A DNA stretch of 64,000 nt, taken from contig MU839093.1 in the NCBI GenBank assembly GCA_030685235.1, positions 248,001-312,000 of the forward strand, written 5' to 3'. The translations under genes were made by a program, and so were the position numbers. The notes beneath the pieces are model-generated. The model saw only the letters and a program-made list of their open reading frames with translations. It was not told where the DNA came from and did not search any database. Positions 32,175-44,670 of this stretch are shown here, in pieces (within the stretch, counting starts at the first letter, position 1; each line of letters begins with the position of its first letter). Origin of the DNA: Copromyces sp. CBS 386.78 (taxonomy: Eukaryota; Ascomycota; Sordariomycetes; Sordariales; Sordariaceae).

Positions 32175-33747
32175 ATGCCACACGCATCCTCATCCTCCAA
32201 CATGGGCAAAAGTCCCAACGACCCCCGCTACCCCAACGGGTGGCATATGAACGATCGAATGCCCCATCATGACTCCTTCCAGCAGCTGTGGGAGACCAAG
32301 TGGAAAGATCCGGTAAGATACCTTACCTACCTCTCTCTACATACCGCGTGGAAAGCAGATACTGACAGAGGACAAAAAGTGCTCCAAGGGGATCTACCCC
32401 TTCATGTTCGGCTCCATCGAGGACTTCCAGCCCATCGCCGAGCACATCATCGCCAAAGGCCTGAAAGAGCCATACGACTGGGATGAATACGCCAGTTGCT
32501 TCTTGGGAACAGCTGAGCAGCTCGGCCAGAAAGCAGCTATTGCTCAGCAGGAGGGGGATACCGATAAGGCGAGGGATTATTACCTGTTCGTACCTCTCTC
32601 TACCTTTCTTACCTTACCTTCCATGATATCCCAGATTCCTCACCGAGTTATTAGACGGAAACGTAAACTAAAGAGTGACAACAGCCGAGCCTCAGCAGTC
32701 TACCGCATCGCCCGCTTCCCCATCCCCCGCTCGCCGCTCCAAAGACACGCCTGGCAAAAGGGTAAAGAAATGTTCTACCAGGGCGCCCGCCTAATGGAGT
32801 ACCCCATCCAGCAAGTCCTCATCCCGCACACTCACGCCTTGCCTTCCACTTCCGCCAGTAGAGAACGCGAAGGTTCCTCCATCCCCGTAAACCTCCTCAT
32901 CCCGCCCGCCGCTTCCCGCGACTCGCCCTGCCCCCTCGTGCTCATCATGACCGGTCTAGACGGCTACCGCACCGAGCTGGCCGTCTGGCAGCGCGGCTGG
33001 CTCGACAAAGGCGTCGGCACCCTCGTGGTCGAAATCCCCGGCACGGGCGATAGTCCTGCTTTGGCTGGCGACCCAGAGGGTGCAGATCGGCAGTGGAGTT
33101 CTGTGCTGGACTGGGTATCGGAGCACGAACCGCGGGTGGACAAGCACAAGATCGTGGTGTGGGGGTTTTCTACCGGCGGGTATTATGCCTTAAGGGTGGC
33201 GCACACGCACCACGATCGGATACTGGGGTGCGTGAGTCTGGGGGGCGGGTGTCATCACATGTTTGATAAGGAAGGATGGCTGGATAAGGTGGATGGGCTG
33301 GAGTATCCGTTTGATCTTGCGGGGGCGCTGGCTTGGAAGTTTGGATATAGGGGCAGGGACTGTGGTGCTGAGAGTGAGAGTGCGAGTGCTGCGACTGACG
33401 GCATTGGAAATGTCGAGACGTTCAAGAGGGAAGCCCAGAGCAAGTTCTCGTTGTTGCTGGATGGGACGCTCGCAAAGGCGGACAAGGCGGACATGGACAC
33501 AACGGACGGGGGTTGCTGCAGGATGTTGTTGGTTAATGGCGAGTGGGATCGGATCTTCCCGATTGAGGATTTGACGCTGGCGCTGAAGTTTGGGAAAAGA
33601 CCGAAGGAGGCGAGGATCGTGAGCGAAAGTTGGCATATGGGCGAGCCGGAGAGCTTTGTGGTTATTCTGAGGTGGATTCATGAGTTGTTGGGGCTGGATG
33701 GGGATTGGATGCATCAGTTGAGGTTGTTGGCGGGTAAGGCGAAGTGA
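32175..33747 (+). CDS. Ayg1-type alpha/beta hydrolase (polyketide-shortening/pigment family)
   Basis: Three exons (32175-32312, 32380-32585, 32685-33747) encode 468 aa. The product begins with QQLWETKWKDPCSKGIYPFM and carries GSIEDFQPIAEHIIAKGL and VYRIARFPIPRSPLQRHAW. The catalytic core contains LIMTGLDGYRTELAVWQRGW, the nucleophile elbow GFSTGG (Ser about 277), the acid in GEWDRIFP (Asp about 403) and the base in SWHMGEP (His about 432). This matches Aspergillus Ayg1, which shortens a heptaketide naphthopyrone for DHN-melanin. A related role in conidial or perithecial pigment is inferred from family only; no polyketide synthase lies nearby. The first intron uses an AAG acceptor and the second a GTTCGT donor, both supported by protein continuity. 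Insertions such as GAESESASAATDGIG make it longer than the Aspergillus enzyme. Confidence 0.88.
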
Positions 33748-34560
33748 GTGCCTTACCTAGAGGTACCTTATGGATCGGAAGGGGCACTGGGGTTGAGGTA
33801 GGTATTTGGGGTCTAAGGTGTTGAATGATCACAACATTCTTGACCTTGAATTGGACGCTAGAGTGTCGGAAGAAAGGGAAGCATAGTACAGGACTCACAC
33901 ATCTTGCATTTCAATTTTAGCTGCTATCTGTGGGTTGGTAGAGGAGGGTACCTTACCTAGCTACCCTGGAGTGTTTTTTGGGTTTTGGGGGAGGAAGCAG
34001 GTAGCTCGGAGGGCTTGTACCTAGGCAGCTACGTAGACATTGAAAAGATACCATACCGAGAACATCAAGTACATACCTTACTTGAGTCCACGAAGATGCA
34101 CTGGAAATAGACTTTGGCCATGCGGTATGCCGTATGTACCTCTAGTGAAAAAGCCCTAGATGAAACTCATTCGAGCTGTTGTTGGTAGAGGGTACCTTAG
34201 GTACCTACCTTGTGTATGTATCATCGGGAGAGATTTGAAGAACTGAGCTACAACTTCATTACACAATATCATTAACAGGTAACTACCTAACGTAACGAAT
34301 GTAGACTACCTATCTTATCAAGGTAGGTACCTTAGGTAAATAAGTAGTAGGTAGCAGGCGTAATAACATTCTTTTGTGCTTCAAACCCAAGGTATACCTA
34401 ATTCCTTATCCTTCGATGTCAAGTATTCCAGTGATCTTTCTTCAACGACCCGGCGGTAGGTACTGTAGTAGTAGGTACCTACCTACTTTACTAAATAACA
34501 GGAGAAACAAGAAACATATACCTACACAGGGAATATCCGAAAGGGAACGAATTCGGCAGT
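33748..34560. repeat. Intergenic island rich in AGGTACCT / TACCTACC motifs
   Basis: Over about 800 bp the words AGGTACCT, GGTAGGTA, ACCTACCT and CCTTAGGTA recur many times on both strands, for example at 33765, 33940, 34195, 34325 and 34475. They are irregularly spaced rather than tandem. Similar but sparser clusters occur at 7560-8110 and 49150-49360. No gene is present. Confidence 0.7.
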
Positions 34561-34763
34561 CATACATAGTCCACGCGCTTTTTTGATCGTGCCGTTATGT
34601 TACACATTGTCATGACATGCATCACTCTCTTCCACATGAGTGTGCTCATCATCCGTTATGTGTCTTTTCTTCTTCTTCTTTTTTTTTTTTTATAACTCTT
34701 TCTCCCTTTTCAAATTCAACAAATTCAAAGAGGCAAAAAATCATATCAGACCAAAATCCAAAC

Positions 34764-36682
34764 TCAGAGCCCCCACGAATCCGGTCTACTATCCCGCCAA
34801 TTCGACGGGCCCGCCTCCCCTTCCTTCGGCGAAGGCTGCCTCGTCAACCCCAGCACCGACTGCCTCTGTGACCCCCCGGGCACAGGCATAGGCGGCAGAG
34901 GCTGCAACGGCTGAAACGGGTTCGTCGCCTGACTGTAGCTCGTATTCGGCGGCGACGCCCTCGTGGACATGGTAGCACTATCGGCAGTAGAAGGCGGCGC
35001 CATAGGCCAGCTCATCATCGACTCCGAAAAGATGCCGCTGCTGGCGATACTAACACCTCCCAACGAGTCGACACTGTTGCGCGCGTCACGGTCTGAGTGG
35101 TTAGAGTGTGTAGGCGAGGGCGGTTGGGGGAAGTAATCGGACATTCCAGTGGGCGAGCGCTCGAACATGCTGTCACGGTATCCATCGGGCGTTGGGGACC
35201 TTGGAGACCTTGGGGTCTTGACGCTGGCACCGCTGACACCAGCACTGGGAGTCGTGTCGATGGCGGGTGGTGCGTGGGTGGCTTTGGTGGGAGAGCGCTG
35301 GGCGGTGGGGCTGGGCTGGGTGACGGGAGCGGGGAGGATGGTGCCGTAGTTGATGGCTTTTCCCTTTTCTTGCGTGGTGGGTGAGGTGGGTGATGATGGC
35401 TCGTCTTCGTAGAGAAGGCCTTTGCCCATAGAGGAGCGCTTCTTGTCGCGCTTGGTGTAGGCGGCTACTCTGAAGGGGGTGTATTTGATGAGGAAGTTTT
35501 GAACGCAGGCGGTGCGGCGGTATTTGAAGAGGAGAGCAAATAAGATCACGAAGAGGATGACAATGGCTGCGCGGTGGAGGTTAGTGAGAAGGTCTTGAGG
35601 AGGGATGGATGTTGGGATGACTTACTGACGACACCACCGGCAATACCAGATACTAGACCCGTATTGCTGGTTTTGGGTGCTTCTACGGCGGGAGTCTCGC
35701 TTGCGGTTGCGCCTCCGCCAGTTGGTGTGTGGGTTGAGCCGGGGGTGGGGTTAAGCTCTGGGTTCCATGAGGAATCATCAGATCCAGCTACTTGTCCGGG
35801 GACGGCGCTCTCTCCAGAGGGTCCTGGCGGAATGCTTGTTGGAGTGCCTGCGGCGATCCATGCAGTGGAGAGCGTAGTAGAAATAGATTGGTCGTTATGC
35901 TGGATCGCTGGGTGATAGGAAGTGGCCGAAGGCTGAGAAATCTGCACCAAGTTATCTCCATCCTGAGCATCACCACTCTCATCCCCAGCGGTGTTGCCGC
36001 CTGACTCGGATGACTGACTCGCAACTGGCGTTGGAGCGGCAAGGAGGATCTTTCCAGGAAGAACTCCATTCACAGCATGGTTGCCCAAAGTAGCCGTGGG
36101 CTGTACTTCGGGCTTCACATTCGGCGGTGGAACGGCGGCGTTATTGCCGTTGTCAGATCCGACCGGCACCGTAGTTTCCTTGCCAGAGCCGGAGCCTACA
36201 CTCCCAGCATTCCCGATGTTACCCTTGTCCGCACCATTCGAGCCAGAGCCGTTTCCTGATCCGTTGCCCTGCCCAGATTCCCCACTTGAGCCCGATCCAG
36301 GATTTGATACCGGCGCTGGTTCGGGTTCCTTCGGTGGTTGAGGAGTAATGCTGGTTGTCGAAGGCTTTGCGACTGCGGGAGCAGTAGTGGCTGGCGGTGC
36401 TACCACTATCGGCGGTTGTGTGGTCACAGGAGGACTCGCGGGTTGTGTCTTTGTTTCGACCGGAGGGGGTGCTACAACTGCAGGAGGCTGAGTTGCAACA
36501 GGTGCAGGTGCCGGTGTTGGCGTTGGCGTCGTGGCTGGCGGTGCCTCCTCCACTGGCTCTTCTGGCTTAGGACACCCCGGTGTCTTGGGAAAAGCCTTGC
36601 ACCACGGGCTGGAGAGCTTATCAAAGAATTCCTTGACCAGCCGCTTTTCTAATGAATGGTCGAACCCATCTTGAGTGTCCAT
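34764..36682 (-). CDS. Large mucin-like single-pass membrane protein
   Basis: Two exons (36682-35626 and 35566-34764) with a 59-nt intron (GTAAGT, branch point CTAAC, GCGCAG) encode 619 aa. The intron sits at the start of the membrane helix and joins VSGIAGGVV to IVILFVILFALLF. The first 40 residues include a short cysteine pair (SPWCKAFPKTPGCPKPEEP). About 300 residues of Pro/Thr/Val/Ala and then Gly/Ser/Asn repeats follow (ATTPTPTPAPAPVATQPP, GSGNGSGSNG), likely O-glycosylated. After the helix come KYRR and a 250-residue Ser/Pro-rich cytosolic tail. The tail contains many SP/TP sites (PRSPRSPTPD, SPSSPT-like), possible kinase targets. There is no signal peptide at this ATG, so an upstream exon is likely. 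Function unknown. Confidence 0.75.
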
Positions 36683-38299
36683 CCTTCAACTGGTCTCTGT
36701 GTCGTAGGTTGATCACTGATCTTTGGGCGTGGTTGTTTTGTTGAAGCTGTCCGACGGTCATTGAGTATGGAAATCGCGGACGCTATACTAGTATCAAACG
36801 AGTGGCAGAGTCCAAGTCCCAAAAGAGTGAAGGGATCTAATGGATCTCGAGATATGATTAAGAGACGGAGAAGAGAGGAAGAGAACAGACGAGATGGATT
36901 TAGCAGCATGAAACGGAGGTGATAGAGCCTAAAAGGATATCTAGCCCGGTGGCATTGAAAATGGGTCCTGTATAGAATCCGGATTCTTTACAAGCAGTGT
37001 TACATCCGGGCACAGCGTGAACGAAACATGGATGTTGCGAGCTAGGCCTGGACGGTAAAAGCAAAGTGGGAAAAAGCAACGCAGTCAATACTTGAATGCA
37101 TGGACCGCACATGGGCCTCTGTTGCCCGGCGATTTGAGCCGTGCAAGTGGTGTCTCATCATCCATGGCATCCCGCGGCTGTCCCGGTTGGGAGCAGGGAA
37201 AAGGAGACCAGGAGTTGAAGAAAAGAATTGAAGACAGTTGGGTGGAAGCCGTTGTTAAACCTTGTCGAATGGACGTCTGTACCTGACGCTATTCCCAGGG
37301 CGGCATAGTGCCATCTCCCCCCAATTTCGACTTCCCCGTAGCTCCCGCTTGGCACCCAGGACACACTGGGCACGACGCAACCCGAGCTCGACGACGAGGA
37401 TGTTACCCTTTTGACCGTATGATCACACGCGAACTCCAAGTTTTCAACCATGACCCTTGGCGGGCACACGGCAGCAGCGTGGGTTTTCCGCGGCTTGGGA
37501 TGACGATATTTGTTGGTCGGCGAGACTGTTGCAGAAGAGAGATGCCGGTGTTGCAGCGGCTGACTTGGCTAATGAAGAGACCAGGCAATGCAACAATAGG
37601 ATTGCTGTTTCGAGACAATTTAGTTGTCGATCAGCAAATATTGTCGGGGACCTCAGGTTTGCGCCCCGAACACCGCGCGCTAAACCAAAGGGACAAAGAC
37701 GCTGTGTCCGCCCTTTTCGGTTCCTGTCTTCAAATTGCAGCGCAATTCAACAACGTTTCGGCTGTAGGTAGTGGCATTGCAGCGTGGTGTCTTTGGGGTA
37801 CGGGCTGCAGGGCCGAGTCGGGATACCTGCGTGTCCTGTCATGGACGAAATTCTGAGGGGGTGTGGGACTTGTGTGTATGAAGATCTTGAGGGAGCCGAA
37901 GACCCCACGAACGGTAGGGCGAACAAATGGTGAGCGACGGACGGGAAGCGCACAGGTCATGGCAGATCTCTTCAGTGATCCGAAGCCGATCACGATACAT
38001 GACGATGGGGAGCCGTCGATAGAAACTCAACGGGCAAAGGGTCAGCGCAAAGCACCTCGTCACCCACACTCAAGAGACAAGGAAAGCGAAATGGGGTTTA
38101 AAGGGGCTGGGGCAGGCTGCGAGTGTTTTCGGGCTTGCACGTTGCAATTCGCCTCAAGCAATCAACCTAACAAGGAATACTCGTCTGGGCTAGAAACGCC
38201 CTCTGGGACCCCAAGCGAGCTTCAAAGCTCGGCTCAAGTTGGACTGTGTTGGCTGTGTTGATGTGTGGACCAACAGGATTGAGCTTCGCCGGCGAACTC
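36683..38299. other. Intergenic up to the Copia insertion
   Basis: GC-balanced unique DNA with no gene I can support. The longest ORF (37308-37856) has no domain and overlaps others. The last bases, AACTC (38295-38299), are the left target-site duplication of the retrotransposon. Confidence 0.45.
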
Positions 38300-38480
38300 T
38301 GTTAGATTAGAGGGTGGATATCTGGGTTTCTGGCCATACTCAATCTGGGTTAGCCGCCCAGCCCCCTAGATTACTGGTTTCTGGGGCCCTCTAGGATACT
38401 CCAGCACCCCCCAACCTTCTAGGCGAGTCAATTATATATATACTCTTCAATCAATTAATTCTGCACAGTCACATCTAATA
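38300..38480 (+). repeat. 5' LTR of the Copia element
   Basis: It starts TGTTAGATTAGAGGG and ends CACATCTAATA, where the intact end would be CATCTGACA. The outer two thirds are clean. The part next to the interior is RIP-mutated: ACACACACA of the other LTR has become ATATATATA. Confidence 0.92.
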
Positions 38481-41400
38481 ATTAATAGTCTAATTTGCGT
38501 ATTTATGATAGAAGCGCTACGATAATCGATATAAATAATATCCTTACGAAACTAATAACGTTAGCTATATCTTTATTAAAAGAATTTACTAATAAAGCTA
38601 TTATAGTCGTCCTCAAGACCTAAAACGATTAGCCCAATTAGTACGAAGCTTTTAAACAATTAATTAGAAGTAATTAAAACTTTAATAATTAATTATTTAA
38701 AGATAGGCCTATAATCTAGAAGGTCCTACTTCCTAAGCTAAAAGACTTCTTCCTTACGAAGCCCGCGAAAAATTATATATTAACGGTGAAGAAAAAATTT
38801 ATTAAATATAATAGAGGAATCCGGGTTAAGAAGGTTATAACGATTATAATAATTACAATAATTATTACTATAGCTTAGACCCAAATTTAGACTTAAATTA
38901 ATAAAGACGGTTCGGAAACTACCGCTACCACCTAATTCTAGTAAGAAATTAAATAAAATTTTGACGAAGAAGATTTTAAAGAGGAGGATAAATACTGTAC
39001 CGAATAAAATATTAGAGAGGATATAGTAATTAACTTTACTATAAATTTTACTATAGGAGGAAAGGCTATTTATAATTAAATTAATAATATATATAATATT
39101 TATTATAAATATTAGAAGGACTTCGACGACGTTAATATAAAAGTCTATAATTAAATAAATATTTATATTACTAGTTATTTCGCCGATATTACTTTCGAAT
39201 AGGATAAATCTATTTATAAATAATTAAAATAAATTAAATACTAAATTGATTACCGGCCTATTAATTAAATCGCTACCGCCCGGCGAAAATATTAGGCTTT
39301 TATTAAAGAGACCGCTAAGAAATTACTTAAAGATTTCAAAAAGTAAATTTTAAATTAAAAAATCTTTATCGCTTACAATAAGAAATTAGGCGTTAACGAA
39401 GCTACTTCCCCTACCTTATAATTTACCGATTTTATTAATATAACCCGCGAATATAAACCTATTTAAGCAAATAATATTTAAAAATTTAATTACGATTTAG
39501 AAAATTCGTCCTTAAATTATAAAAATATATTTATTAATTTTAGAAGGGTTAATATATTAGAATGTACTATACTACGAACTAATAAAAAAGCTATAATTTA
39601 TAACGTTTAAAATATTAATTAATTTAATTCGAAAGAGTTTATACTTAAGAAGGAGGACGTTCCTAATTCTAATTATAAAAAGAAGCGGAAGGTATATATA
39701 AAGAAAAAATATAGCGCGAATAAAAATATAAATAATTCTTTACAACCGAAAAAGAGAAAGGGATTTACGCCGTTATATAAAATATACGAACGAAGCCCTT
39801 ACTTAATAATATACTACTAGTATTTAATATTTAAAATAAGAAATAACCTTATTTAAAAGCCTAGTAATTCTATTTAGAAACTTATTAATAAGAATTTCGA
39901 AAAATTTCTTAAAATTAGTAAAGAGGTAGAAAAGGTTAAGAATTAAATATAGGACTATTTTATTACTTTTATATAAATTACTATTTTAAAGGTTTAAAAG
40001 TAATAAGAAATCGGTACTTATAATTTAATATTTTTTATTAAATAAAGTACTTTTAATACGAATAATAGAAAGGATACCTACTCGTTTAAAAATTTAGCAA
40101 TCTTCAATTTTAGGGCTTCCCTTTATATTTTTAACGAAATTAATCGTTTTTTTTTATTTTAAATAACGTCTTTAGAAAATTATATTTAAGCTAAAGATTT
40201 TTAAATATTTATTAAGGGTTTTAAAACTATCGACGTAAAAATATAGGGAGAGAGGGGAATTCTATAACTATAGTTAAAAGAAGTCGCTTTCTACTTTAAA
40301 TTTATTATAAATTTTATATTTTTACGCCTACTTCGAAAGCAGGGTTTTTATTAAAATTATAAATTACTTAACAATTACCTTCGTCGATTAAACGGCTCAA
40401 TTTTCTATTTCCTTTAAAAAATCTATTATTAAACAATTTTCGAATACCTTCCCCTCTCCTTTAACCGTATTACTTTCTTCGTTCGACAAAATTATTTTAA
40501 TTTATATATTAGCCGTCGCGCATATAAAATACCTACTTAACTTTAATACGAATAATTTAATTACTACAGTCTATAAATCCTTAAATACTTTTATAATATT
40601 AAAGGCGCTAGATTTAAAAGATTAGTAATTTATTAATACGATGCGTATAATATATTTAAAATTAAATAATAAATTATACGAAAATTATACGACTAAAATT
40701 TCGGATTAAGAGAACGTTTCGCCGTCGACTTTTTCGAATATAAATAAAGGAAAAGAGGTCTTAAATATATAATATTCATTATCTATCGATAAATTAAATT
40801 CGTTTAAAATATTTATATAGTAATACGTATAGTAGAAATTATTATTAAAGGATTATTTTTAATTATCGATATAATTAATTATTAATATAGTATTAAAATT
40901 AAATACGTTAAATATAATAACGAATTTAATAATTAATATATTAAGGATAAATTAATTACTCGCCTTATTATTTTCGAGCCTTTAATATTTAATATTCAAA
41001 TTTAAAATAGCGGTACTAAGCGTTTAGAGGGTATAATTAAAAAAAAGGCGCGTACTATAATAAATAGCTCCTATTTCCCTTATAATTTCTAACCTTAAAT
41101 TATTTTAATAGTAATTTACCTCATTAACCAATCGCCTAAATATTTTTATAATTAAAAGTCTTTTTACAAATAGTTTTATATTTTTATAGCCTATTATAAA
41201 GGGGTATAAATTAATCCCCGGAAACTTAATTTTAATTATTTACGTATTTACGGTTACAAAGTCTATACGATAATAAAAGTCGCTTAAAAAAAGGAGTAAT
41301 AACGAAAGAAACTCCAATTAAAAATATAAATCGGCTACTTCGTCGGCTATACTACCTCGTTTATATACCAAATCTAGAACCTATAAATAAATTATATTGT

Positions 41401-43634
41401 CTATATTTATAATATATTATTTAATAAGAGTTTAATCTATTTAAAGAATTTTAACGAAATTAAAGAAGGGCTAAGGCTAATTAGCAATGAAATTTCTAAT
41501 TTATTTAATAAGGTCGACTACCTACTTCAACTATTTATATAATATTTCGAACCTTTTAATACAATTTAAAATATAGAAGATAATAATTTTATTTAATTAT
41601 TACTATTACTTTTCAATAACGAATTATAAATAAATAATAATAATATTATTAACCCTAAATTAATTAAACCTAGCGCTTAAAATAAAATATCCTTCGATTT
41701 TATATTTAGATATCCTACCCTTCTAAATATACTACTAGCCGTTCTCTTTACTAATTTTATTATTAACTTACTAGAGCCTATTTCCTTCCCGTCTTTCGAA
41801 CTATAAGAAATTGCTTTTAATATTAGGAAATTCATTTAATTAATAGGCTAGAAGTAAGGTAAGGTTATTATAAAAATAGAAATTAATTGTTTAATTACTA
41901 AAAGTAGCCGGCTAAATTCTATTGAACGTTAAAATTTACCCCTAATCCTAAAGATTTATTACGATTTCGAATATTATAAATTAAGAAACTTCTTTAAATA
42001 AATAGAAGAAATATATTTTAATAGCTATAAGGAAATAAAATCGTAAGTAGAGGTCGATAAGAATATCCTTCGTACTAAGAGTACCTAAATTTTTAACTAT
42101 ATATAAGTATATATATATAAATTCAATAAGTATAGCCGCCTTTAGAAGGTAAAGGCTCGCCTTATAATTAGAGGGGATTAATAGTATTATTACGGGAAAA
42201 AAATATATATTTTTATATTGGTTGGTCGTTCTTTCCAATCTATTATTATTTACGCCGTTAAATTCAATTTCGAACTTATTTAATACAATATTATAAATGC
42301 CTTCGTTTACGCCTATTTTAATAAAGAGATTTATTTACGTATACGCCTTAAATATTATAAATATTATACAATCCTTAAACTATTTAAGGCCCTCTATAAT
42401 TTATAACGTACTCTTCTACTCTAGTAATAAGAATTTAATACTATTTTTAAAAATATAAATTTCTAATTATTATTCGAAGATTTATATATCTTTAAATACG
42501 GTAGGATTCTGATTTTTTACTACGTTAATAATATTATATTTACTTTTAATTAGAAATTATATAATAAAATTAGTTAAATAATAAAGAATTTAGAAGAAAA
42601 GTATAAATTTATAGGGGGTAATAACCTCTAATAGTTTTTAAGTATCGAAATTATTTGAAATTAAAAGGTAAGACTAATTTAGTTATTTTAATAGGAATAT
42701 ATTTATAAAATTATTAAATTTATTAAGAATCCCTATACCTTCGCCTTTATTTTAATAAGTAATAAAGAATTTCTGCCTTACAATAGCGTAACTACTTTCA
42801 ATAAAATATAGGATTATTAAGTCGTCGTTAGATTAATAATATATATTATAATAATTACCCGAATAAATATCGCCTTTATAACTAGCCGTTTAATTTATTA
42901 TAATTATAACCCTAATCCTCAATATTATAAGGTTATTAATAAGGTATTATATTACTTTTAATTCTACTTAAATTTCTCTTTCTATTTTAAATCGTTATTA
43001 AAATTTAAAATAGCTTTAAATACTTTATACGCCGATAATACCCTAGATTGGAAAAGTTTATATAGTTTTATAATCAAATTGTTCGGTAGTTTCGTCTACT
43101 AGAGTACTACTAAATAGAGAATAATATTAATTTTAATTATTAAAATAGAATTATTATCGATTTTTAATGTTATAAAGGAAACTATCGCTATTATACGTTT
43201 ATATAAAGAGATTGAAATTCCCTCCGATTAGGAAATCCCTATAATCGGCTATAATAATACCTAAACAATTTATATTCTAACCGTTAAAGTATTACAATTA
43301 ATAATTAAACTAAAGTATATTAATATTTATCGTTATTAATTACGGTAGGAAATTATAGAAGGAAGGATTGCAATTGAGTATTTAGAAATAAAGAAAATAT
43401 TAGTAAACGGCTTAATAAAAGTATTAGGATAGTTAAATTACGAGAAGTTCCAGGATTTAATAGGGATGGCGAACGCGCCGGTTCGAAAGGAGATAAGGAT
43501 TAAGAGGGAAATTTCCGACGATGTTTTAGAGGATATTTATAATTTAGTTAGGGAGATTAACGTACTAGAAGAGAGAAAATTGTAAATAGCTTTACTTTTG
43601 CCCTATTTTGAAAAGGTCTATAAGTAAAAGGGTA

Positions 43635-43815
43635 TATTAAATTAGAGGGTAGATATCTAGGTTTCTAGCTATATTCAATTTGGGTTAGCCGCCTAGCCCC
43701 CTAGATTATTAGTTTCTAGGGCCCTCTAGGATACTCCAGCACCCCCCAACCTTCTGGGCGAGTCAGTTACACACACACTCTTCAATCAATCAATTCTGCA
43801 CAGTCACATCTGACA
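43635..43815 (+). repeat. 3' LTR of the Copia element
   Basis: Same length as the 5' LTR. Here the half facing the interior is mutated (it starts TATTAAATTAG instead of TGTTAGATTAG), while the outer half is clean and ends CATCTGACA. Confidence 0.92.
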
Positions 43816-44117
43816 ACTCCATCTCGTCTTCGTGTCTTTTTCGCTTCGGAGCCCGAACAGGCGGACAAGGATTCTCGCTTCCACGGCCCTGCATAGCGTG
43901 TTTCTCACGTGCAGCCCATCGTGACTCCAACAAGGTGGGTCCCAGACCGTGGAATTGACCAGCTTCGCGTATCTGTAGACTAAACCATAGCAGGCGAAGG
44001 ATTCATTTGCCTCCGTCATAAATGATGCTGTTGGTCTGCCATCCACACTACGCATCATCTCGGGTACCAGCCCCTTCCTCTCTCCACCCTCGGATCGAAT
44101 CCGTTTGAGTCTCGTCA

Positions 44118-44670
44118 TTACAAGGCGTACAGCGTTGGGGGTACCGGTACCGCGCTTGATGAAGCCGACGAAGCGGATGTGGTCGTGGTTGTCCCAGACG
44201 AACTTTCTTCTTCTTCTTCTTCGGGAGGCTGCCGACGAGCCATACCGACGATCTCCCTATCACTCGTCACCATAACGCCTAGTATATCTGATAACCACAC
44301 GACTTGGTAGTCAGGGCTGGGGACGGTAATGTTGGGTCAGTGCGTCAAAATTCATGAGGTGATTTGGTCTTTCTCTGACATACCCGTCTTCGCCCAGTTG
44401 TGATGAAGTCCATTGAGGAGATTCGACCTGGTCAAACCCACGGTTTGCTCGTACGTAGCAGTGTTGGGCGAGAAAGTAGACGGCAATGATGACGACGACG
44501 CAAGGAAAAAGAGCGCCCATGATATTCCATGATGACTGAAGCTGGGGAGGTTTCGACCTCGTGCTCAACATGTTTTTTTGAGGAGGTGTCGGGAGGGCCA
44601 AAGCCAAACTCAAGCCGGACCACAGACAGCTGGAAAGGAGGAGGATATGGGTGGTGCTGAAAAGGGGCAT
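44118..44670 (-). CDS. Small secretory-pathway membrane protein, function unknown
   Basis: Two exons (44670-44384 and 44316-44118) joined over a 67-nt intron (GTATGT, branch CTGAC, CCCCAG) encode 161 aa. Residues 1-26 are a good signal peptide (MPLFSTTHILLLSSCLWSGL, SLALALP). After a short lumenal stretch there is one helix, IMGALFPCVVVIIAVYFLAQ (about 50-70). The cytosolic part continues across the junction (GEDG/PDYQVVWLSDILGVMV) and ends in a Glu run encoded by a GAA repeat and a Thr/Ser/Ala-rich tail. Without splicing the frame would stop at HYRPQP 119 codons in. No domain was recognised. The stop codon lies only about 300 bp from the retrotransposon. Confidence 0.65.

Larger units (their letters stand above)
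38300..43815 (+). mobile_element. Copia-type LTR retrotransposon, full length, RIP-inactivated
   Basis: A 5516-bp element is bounded by 181-bp direct LTRs and flanked by ACTC (38296-38299 and 43816-43819; AACTC if the last LTR base is counted). The inside is extremely AT-rich and riddled with TAA/TAG in every frame, which is the RIP pattern. Remnants still read on the plus strand in Copia order. A reverse-transcriptase YVDD box has become YVNN at 42521-42532. An RNase H-like region near 43020-43480 shows TLYADNTLDWKSL, LKYINIYRY, EGRIAIEYLE and NYEKFQDLIGM. RNase H next to the 3' LTR, with no integrase after it, fits Copia rather than Gypsy. No functional ORF remains. Confidence 0.92.

Noticed and set aside
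41981..42238. Minus-strand ORF in the Copia element
   Set aside because: AT-rich chance frame in RIP-mutated DNA; the element's own coding remnants are on the plus strand.
43804..44118. 104-codon minus-strand ORF reaching into the LTR
   Set aside because: It begins at the stop of the spliced 44118-44670 gene and runs into transposon sequence; no domain.
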